Shown piece by piece: positions 11,942 through 15,663 of a stretch of 15,663 nt of DNA. Within the stretch, counting starts at the first letter, position 1. Each line of letters opens with the position of its first letter. The stretch comes from JAAAOZ01 sp964496595. Lineage in GTDB: Bacteria; Chloroflexota; Anaerolineae; B4-G1; SLSP01. The stretch is from assembly GCA_964496595.1 (NCBI GenBank), contig CAZCAI010000122.1, positions 1 through 15,663 of the forward strand, written 5' to 3'. The notes under the pieces were generated by a model. The model was not told the DNA's origin. It made no database searches and saw only the letters and a list, made by a program, of their open reading frames with translations. Both the position numbers and the translations under genes were made by a program.

Positions 11942-13359
11942 CAACCTATCAAAAAGTGACGCCGGAGATCGTCGCGCAACTTGAGGAAATCGTTGGCGAG
12001 CGACACGTTATCTACGACGATCTGGAGAAGATGGAGGCCTACGCGCACGATGAGGTGGCCGACACGCGCTTCGCACATCTGCCGGAGGTGGTCGTCAAGC
12101 CCGCGAGCGCGGAGGAGATCGCGGCGATTATGCGGCTGGCGAATCGGGAGATGATCCCCGTGACGCCGCGCGGCGCCGGATCGGGCCTTTCGGGCGGCGC
12201 GGTGCCGGAACACGGCGGGATTCTGCTCTCCGTCGAGCGGATGAACCGCATTCTGGAGATCGACCGCGAGAATCTGGTGGTCGTCGTCGAGCCGGGCGTG
12301 GTGACCAACGACATCAACGCGGAGATCAAGGACGATGGCCTCTTCTACGCGGGCTACCCGATGAGCGTGGAGACCTGCTTCGTCGGCGGCAACGTGGCCG
12401 AAAACGCGGGCGGCGGCAAGGCCGTCAAGTACGGGGTGACGGGTCGCTACGTGATGGGACTGGAGGTCGTGCTGCCATCGGGCGAGATCGTCCAATTGGG
12501 CGGCAAGCGGGTCAAGGACGTCACCGGCTACGACCTGGTTCACCTAATGGTCGGCTCGGAGGGGACGTTGGGCATCTTCACCAAGATCATCCTCAAACTG
12601 CTGCCCCTGCCCACGGCCCAGGTCGATCTGCTGGCGCTTTTCCCCGATGTGCCCTCGGCCATCGCGATGGTGCCCCAGATTATGACCAACGGGCGGATCA
12701 TTCCCACGGCCATCGAGTTTATGGATCAGCTTTCGGTGCAGACGACCTGCCGCTATTTGAATGAGGAGCTGCCCTACGAGGAGGCCGGCGCGATGCTCCT
12801 GATCGAGGTGGACGGCAGCAACGCGGCCCAGGTCGCGCAGGAGTACGAGACCATCGGCGAGCTGTGCCTGGCGAACGGCGCCATCGAGGTCTACGTGGCG
12901 GACAATCATACCACGCAGGAGCGCGTCTGGGCCGTGCGCCGCAACATCGCGGAGGCGTTCAAGGTCTACAGCCCGGTGCAGAGCCTGGAGGACATCGTCG
13001 TGCCCTTCGCCAACATCCCGGATCTGATCCCCGAATTGGCGCGGATGTCCGAGACCTACAACGTGACCATCCCGTGCTACGGCCACGCGGGCGACGGCAA
13101 TCTGCACGCCACCGTCGTCAAGCATCCCGATACGCCGATGGATGAATGGCGGGAACTGGAGCACACGGTCTTGAAGGATCTCTACCAGGTGGTGGTCGAT
13201 TTGGGCGGCACGATCAGCGGCGAGCACGGCATCGGCTCCAAGCGGCGCGAATTTATGCCGCTGATTATGGACGACGCGCTGATCGCGGTGCAGCAGCGCA
13301 TCAAAACCGCCTTCGATCCCAACGACATCCTCAATCCGGGCAAGATTTTCCCGCAGTAG
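11938..13359 (+). CDS. FAD-dependent lactate (2-hydroxy acid) dehydrogenase, GlcD/LctD type
   Basis: The 473-residue enzyme belongs to the VAO/PCMH flavoproteins (GlcD, D-lactate dehydrogenase, LctD) and probably oxidises lactate to pyruvate, handing electrons to the EtfAB pair. The FAD domain shows PRGAGSGLSGG (77-87), VVVEPGVV (115-122), VGGNVAENAGGG (149-160) and MVGSEGTLGIFTK. The cap/C-terminal domain shows YGHAGDGNLHAT (381-392), SGEHGIGSKRR (427-437) and the ending FDPNDILNPGKIF. These His residues are the usual substrate and catalytic contacts. No iron-sulfur partner (GlcF or LldE type) follows, which supports Etf as electron carrier. Glycolate or another 2-hydroxy acid remains possible, but a racemase in the same operon argues for a chiral substrate. 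AGGAGG lies before the ATG, which overlaps the etfA stop. Confidence 0.92.
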   Translation: MTTYQKVTPEIVAQLEEIVGERHVIYDDLEKMEAYAHDEVADTRFAHLPEVVVKPASAEEIAAIMRLANREMIPVTPRGAGSGLSGGAVPEHGGILLSVERMNRILEIDRENLVVVVEPGVVTNDINAEIKDDGLFYAGYPMSVETCFVGGNVAENAGGGKAVKYGVTGRYVMGLEVVLPSGEIVQLGGKRVKDVTGYDLVHLMVGSEGTLGIFTKIILKLLPLPTAQVDLLALFPDVPSAIAMVPQIMTNGRIIPTAIEFMDQLSVQTTCRYLNEELPYEEAGAMLLIEVDGSNAAQVAQEYETIGELCLANGAIEVYVADNHTTQERVWAVRRNIAEAFKVYSPVQSLEDIVVPFANIPDLIPELARMSETYNVTIPCYGHAGDGNLHATVVKHPDTPMDEWRELEHTVLKDLYQVVVDLGGTISGEHGIGSKRREFMPLIMDDALIAVQQRIKTAFDPNDILNPGKIFPQ

Positions 13360-13379
13360 CTTGTAGCATAGGAGGGATT

Positions 13380-14501
13380 TTGGCGAGGGATAAGGACTAT
13401 TCGATTCGCTATCCACGCCGCCGGGCGATTCGAGGCGCGCTCCGCGGCGGGGTGCGACTGCTCCTGCGGCTCCTGGCGCGGGTCGAGATCGTCGGCGAGG
13501 AGCATGTGCCCAAGGGCGGGCCGCTTATCGTCGTCGGGAACCACGTCGCGGCGCTCGAAGCGCCGCTGATGATGGCCGCCACGCCCTGGCAGATCGAGGG
13601 CCTGCTGGGGATGGATATCCCGCACGAGGCCATCACTCAGGTGACGATGGGCCTCTATGGCTACATTCCGATTCAGCGCGGGGCGGTGGATCGACTTGGG
13701 CTGTCCCAAGCCTTGGATGTGCTCACGCAGGGCGGCGTCGTGGGCCTGTATCCAGAGGGGGGCATCTGGCAGCAGGGCGCGCCACGCGCCAAGCGCGGCG
13801 TCGCCTGGTTGAGCTATCACGCGCAAGCGCCCGTCCTGCCGATGGCCTTCGCTGGGACGGAGGGCGCGTTGGAGGATGCCCTGCGCTTTCGCCGCCCGGA
13901 CTTGACTGTTGCCATCGGGAAGCTGATCCCGCCCGCGCAGGTGCCGGCCGGTCAGCACCAGCGGGAAGCGCTTCAGGCCTATGCAGATCAGGTCCTGGCG
14001 GCGATCTATGACCTCCTGCCCGAAGAGAAGCGGCGGCGTGCGCTCTTGCATCAGGATGAGACCTTTGAATTGCACATCGAGCTGTACGACAAACGGGACA
14101 AGAAATACTTCTCGGAGATGCGATCTCTACCTCACGGGCCGGCGGTGGCGAAATTCTTGCACAGCCCGCGCATTCTCAAAATCTTCCGGCAGAATCTCAA
14201 CTTCCCGGTCGAGCCACTGGAGCGATTACACGAGGAACGCGATCCGGCAGCGATGGCCGAGGCCGTGCGCTCGATTTTGCACTACGTGAGGGAGGTCAAT
14301 CCCCATTTCTTGACCTATCGCTTGGGCTTCGAGGACGGCCTCGCGATAGAGGAGGGATTGGCGGAACTGCTGAAATCGCTGAAGTGGGCTGCCGATTTCA
14401 AGTTGGCGGTCCACATCCAGCCTGTGTGGCGCTATCACGACCCGGAGTCCGGCGAGATGATCACGCAAATCGAGCAACGGCGCTTTGAGCACTGGATGTG
14501 A
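13380..14501 (+). CDS. PlsC-like acyltransferase with C-terminal extension
   Basis: The first ~215 residues resemble 1-acylglycerol-3-phosphate acyltransferases (PlsC), which acylate phospholipid precursors at the membrane. Motif I is NHVAALEAP (54-62), a His-x4-Glu instead of the usual His-x4-Asp. Motif II is IPIQRGA (96-102), motif III is LYPEGG (123-128), and VLPMAFAGTEG (152-162) is the fourth block. About 155 further residues follow (from LPEEKRRRALLHQDETFELH to the end) that I do not recognise; they look soluble and helical. The start is TTG 13380 after GGAGGG (13371-13376); the open frame runs far upstream within the dehydrogenase gene but has no other plausible start. The protein has 373 residues. 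It is the last gene of the operon, 20 bases after the dehydrogenase, with no obvious link to lactate. Confidence 0.85.
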   Translation: MARDKDYSIRYPRRRAIRGALRGGVRLLLRLLARVEIVGEEHVPKGGPLIVVGNHVAALEAPLMMAATPWQIEGLLGMDIPHEAITQVTMGLYGYIPIQRGAVDRLGLSQALDVLTQGGVVGLYPEGGIWQQGAPRAKRGVAWLSYHAQAPVLPMAFAGTEGALEDALRFRRPDLTVAIGKLIPPAQVPAGQHQREALQAYADQVLAAIYDLLPEEKRRRALLHQDETFELHIELYDKRDKKYFSEMRSLPHGPAVAKFLHSPRILKIFRQNLNFPVEPLERLHEERDPAAMAEAVRSILHYVREVNPHFLTYRLGFEDGLAIEEGLAELLKSLKWAADFKLAVHIQPVWRYHDPESGEMITQIEQRRFEHWM

Positions 14502-14525
14502 TGCGCGCTGATATTAGCACAAAAA

Positions 14526-14555
14526 CAACAGCCCCGGTGAATGCCGGGGCTGTTG
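14526..14555. terminator. Bidirectional rho-independent terminator
   Basis: CAACAGCCCCGG (14526-14537) pairs perfectly with CCGGGGCTGTTG (14544-14555) around a six-base loop. AAAAA on the left gives a clean U-tract for the - strand gene, and GTTTG on the right a weaker one for the + strand operon. It lies between two converging genes and probably ends both. Confidence 0.88.
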
Positions 14556-14575
14556 GTTTGTAGGATTTCGTCGCC

Positions 14576-15652
14576 TTATGCTGGCGGCTGCAACGCAGCG
14601 ACCGGGCAGCGGCTGATGCAGAGGCCACATCGCGCACAGTTCTCGGCGCGGAGGTGGATTTTCTTGTCCTCCAGATAGAGCGCGTCGTAGACGCAACTGG
14701 TGACGCACTTACCGCAGCCGATGCACCGCTCGACGATCAGGGTGGGGGGCTGCTGCATCTGGGGGATAGCGTGCTTGAGCGTCAGCCCTTGAATCTCGGC
14801 GATGCTGGTGTAGTCGTGCTTATCCAGCCACGTATCCAACTGGCGCGCGATCTTCCCGTAGATGGCGGGGCCGTGGGTGATGGCGGCGGTGCAGACCTGG
14901 ACGGCGGTCGCGCCGGCCATCAGATACTCCACCACGTCGGCGCCGCTGGTGATGCCGCCCACGCCGATGACGGGAATCTCCACCACGCGCGCGATGTCGT
15001 AGACCATACGCAGCGCAATCGGCTTGATCGCCGGGCCGGACATCCAGCCGTAGCCCTTGCCGCCCATCCACGGGCGACCGGCGCGCTCGATATCGACGCC
15101 GAAGGCCGGGCCAAAGGAGTTGGTCGCGACGATGGCATCCGCGCCGGCCTCCTGGGCCGCCAGCGCGGCCTGTTGCGGGTCGCGGAATGGACTCATCTTG
15201 ACCATCACGGGCACGTTGGCGCCTGCTTTGGCCGCGCGCACGGCGTCCTGCATCGGCTGGGGATCGTCGGCGATGTAGTGGGTGCTCAGTTCGAGGGCGT
15301 CGGCGAACGGCGCGACCTTTGGCGCGAGCTTGGCGATCTCATCAGCGGTATAGCCCAGGCTGATAATCATCGGCAGACCGGCCTCCTGAGCGATGGCATA
15401 CTCGCGATCCAGCCATTGCTCCGGCGGTAACTCCGACCATAGCTCCGTGTTGAGGAAGTAGGTCTTGAAATCGGCCATATTAGGCGTGGGTACATCGGCG
15501 GCCTCCACTGAGATGGTCTTGGTGACCAAGGCCGAAGCCCCGCCCTCGGCGCAAGCCAGCAGCGCTGCGCCATCCCGCACCGGCGGCCCGGCGCCCGGCA
15601 TAATGGGATGCGTCAGTTCGAGATCGAATAGTTTGGTGGTAAGGTTAGCCAT
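14576..15652 (-). CDS. PreA-like dihydropyrimidine/dihydroorotate dehydrogenase family protein with two 4Fe-4S motifs
   Basis: The 358-residue flavoprotein has a dihydroorotate-dehydrogenase-type FMN barrel (1-~295) followed by a two-cluster ferredoxin domain. The barrel shows MPGAGPPVRDGAALL near the start, PVMVKMSPF, SGPAIKPIALRMVYDIAR, IPVIGVGGITSGADVVEYLMAGATAVQV (the phosphate and FMN site) and GKIARQLDTWLD. The C-terminal motifs are CIGCGKCVTSC (C310, C313, C316, C320) and CARCGLCISRCP (C339, C342, C345, C349). PreA reduces uracil and thymine with PreT as NAD(H)-linked partner; no preT is visible, though it could lie beyond the right edge. The stretch where relatives have the N-x-S-C-P-N/H motif here reads LELSTHYIADDP, so the substrate is uncertain. 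GGAGGA lies just before the start on the - strand; the gene is complete. Confidence 0.85.
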   Translation of the reverse strand: MANLTTKLFDLELTHPIMPGAGPPVRDGAALLACAEGGASALVTKTISVEAADVPTPNMADFKTYFLNTELWSELPPEQWLDREYAIAQEAGLPMIISLGYTADEIAKLAPKVAPFADALELSTHYIADDPQPMQDAVRAAKAGANVPVMVKMSPFRDPQQAALAAQEAGADAIVATNSFGPAFGVDIERAGRPWMGGKGYGWMSGPAIKPIALRMVYDIARVVEIPVIGVGGITSGADVVEYLMAGATAVQVCTAAITHGPAIYGKIARQLDTWLDKHDYTSIAEIQGLTLKHAIPQMQQPPTLIVERCIGCGKCVTSCVYDALYLEDKKIHLRAENCARCGLCISRCPVAALQPPA

Positions 15653-15663
15653 AGGTTCCTCCG

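Noticed and set aside
13146..13379. Upstream extension of the acyltransferase frame
   Set aside because: It overlaps the conserved C-terminus of the dehydrogenase; the TTG at 13380 with GGAGGG before it gives a normal N-terminus.
13182..14075. Open frame of 297 codons on the - strand opposite the acyltransferase
   Set aside because: No domain or ribosome site, and it spans the junction of two well-supported + strand genes.

Overview
The window looks like a chromosomal segment of a GC-rich bacterium, most likely a member of the Chloroflexota (Anaerolineae/Caldilinea-like) or a neighbouring lineage. That placement is inferred from the kind of genes present: an exported Tat protein with an LPAHAQ segment beside a PqqD/HprK-like/nucleotidyltransferase cassette, an IS605-type ωRNA end, and a VapBC pair. 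It has not been tested by any search. Nearly all genes lie on the + strand; one lies on the - strand at the right edge.

Left part (1-4403). The first ~140 bases form a chain of hairpins that resembles the right end (ωRNA scaffold) of an IS200/IS605-family TnpB element. A lipoprotein sugar-binding protein of an ABC importer follows, without its permease or ATPase. Next comes a three-gene cassette: a nucleotidyltransferase-fold protein, a PqqD-like peptide-binding protein and an HPr-kinase-like P-loop protein. After it, behind a probable promoter of its own, lies a Tat-exported protein of unknown function. The three enzyme types are known as tailoring or recognition factors in some lasso-peptide clusters, but no cyclase or peptidase is present here. 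The Tat protein is a plausible substrate, and this is the most interesting system in the window.

Middle part (4424-6154). This stretch has visibly lower GC. It carries an Mrr-type restriction endonuclease, a strong stem-loop, a 20-base perfect palindrome next to a promoter-like sequence, and a VapBC-type toxin-antitoxin pair. It reads as a small defence/stability patch.

Right part (6244-14555). A xylulokinase is followed by what looks like one transcription unit: a DJ-1/PfpI protein, a LarA-type nickel-pincer lactate racemase, EtfB, EtfA, a GlcD/LctD-type FAD lactate dehydrogenase and an acyltransferase with an extra C-terminal domain, closed by a strong hairpin terminator. LarA-EtfB-EtfA-LDH corresponds to the gene set of the electron-confurcating lactate dehydrogenase of Acetobacterium woodii, so the unit probably lets the cell oxidise both lactate isomers using an Etf as electron acceptor. 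Unusual repeats sit between these genes: a 20-base inverted repeat bracketing the DJ-1 gene, and two related GAATT-rich inverted-repeat elements bracketing larA. One of the latter supplies the last codons and the stop of larA.

Right edge (14576-15652, - strand). A PreA/dihydroorotate-dehydrogenase-like flavoprotein with two C-terminal 4Fe-4S motifs converges on the acyltransferase and shares its terminator hairpin. No tRNA, rRNA or CRISPR array was seen. No gene-free gap exceeds about 230 bases; each gap is covered by a feature entry.
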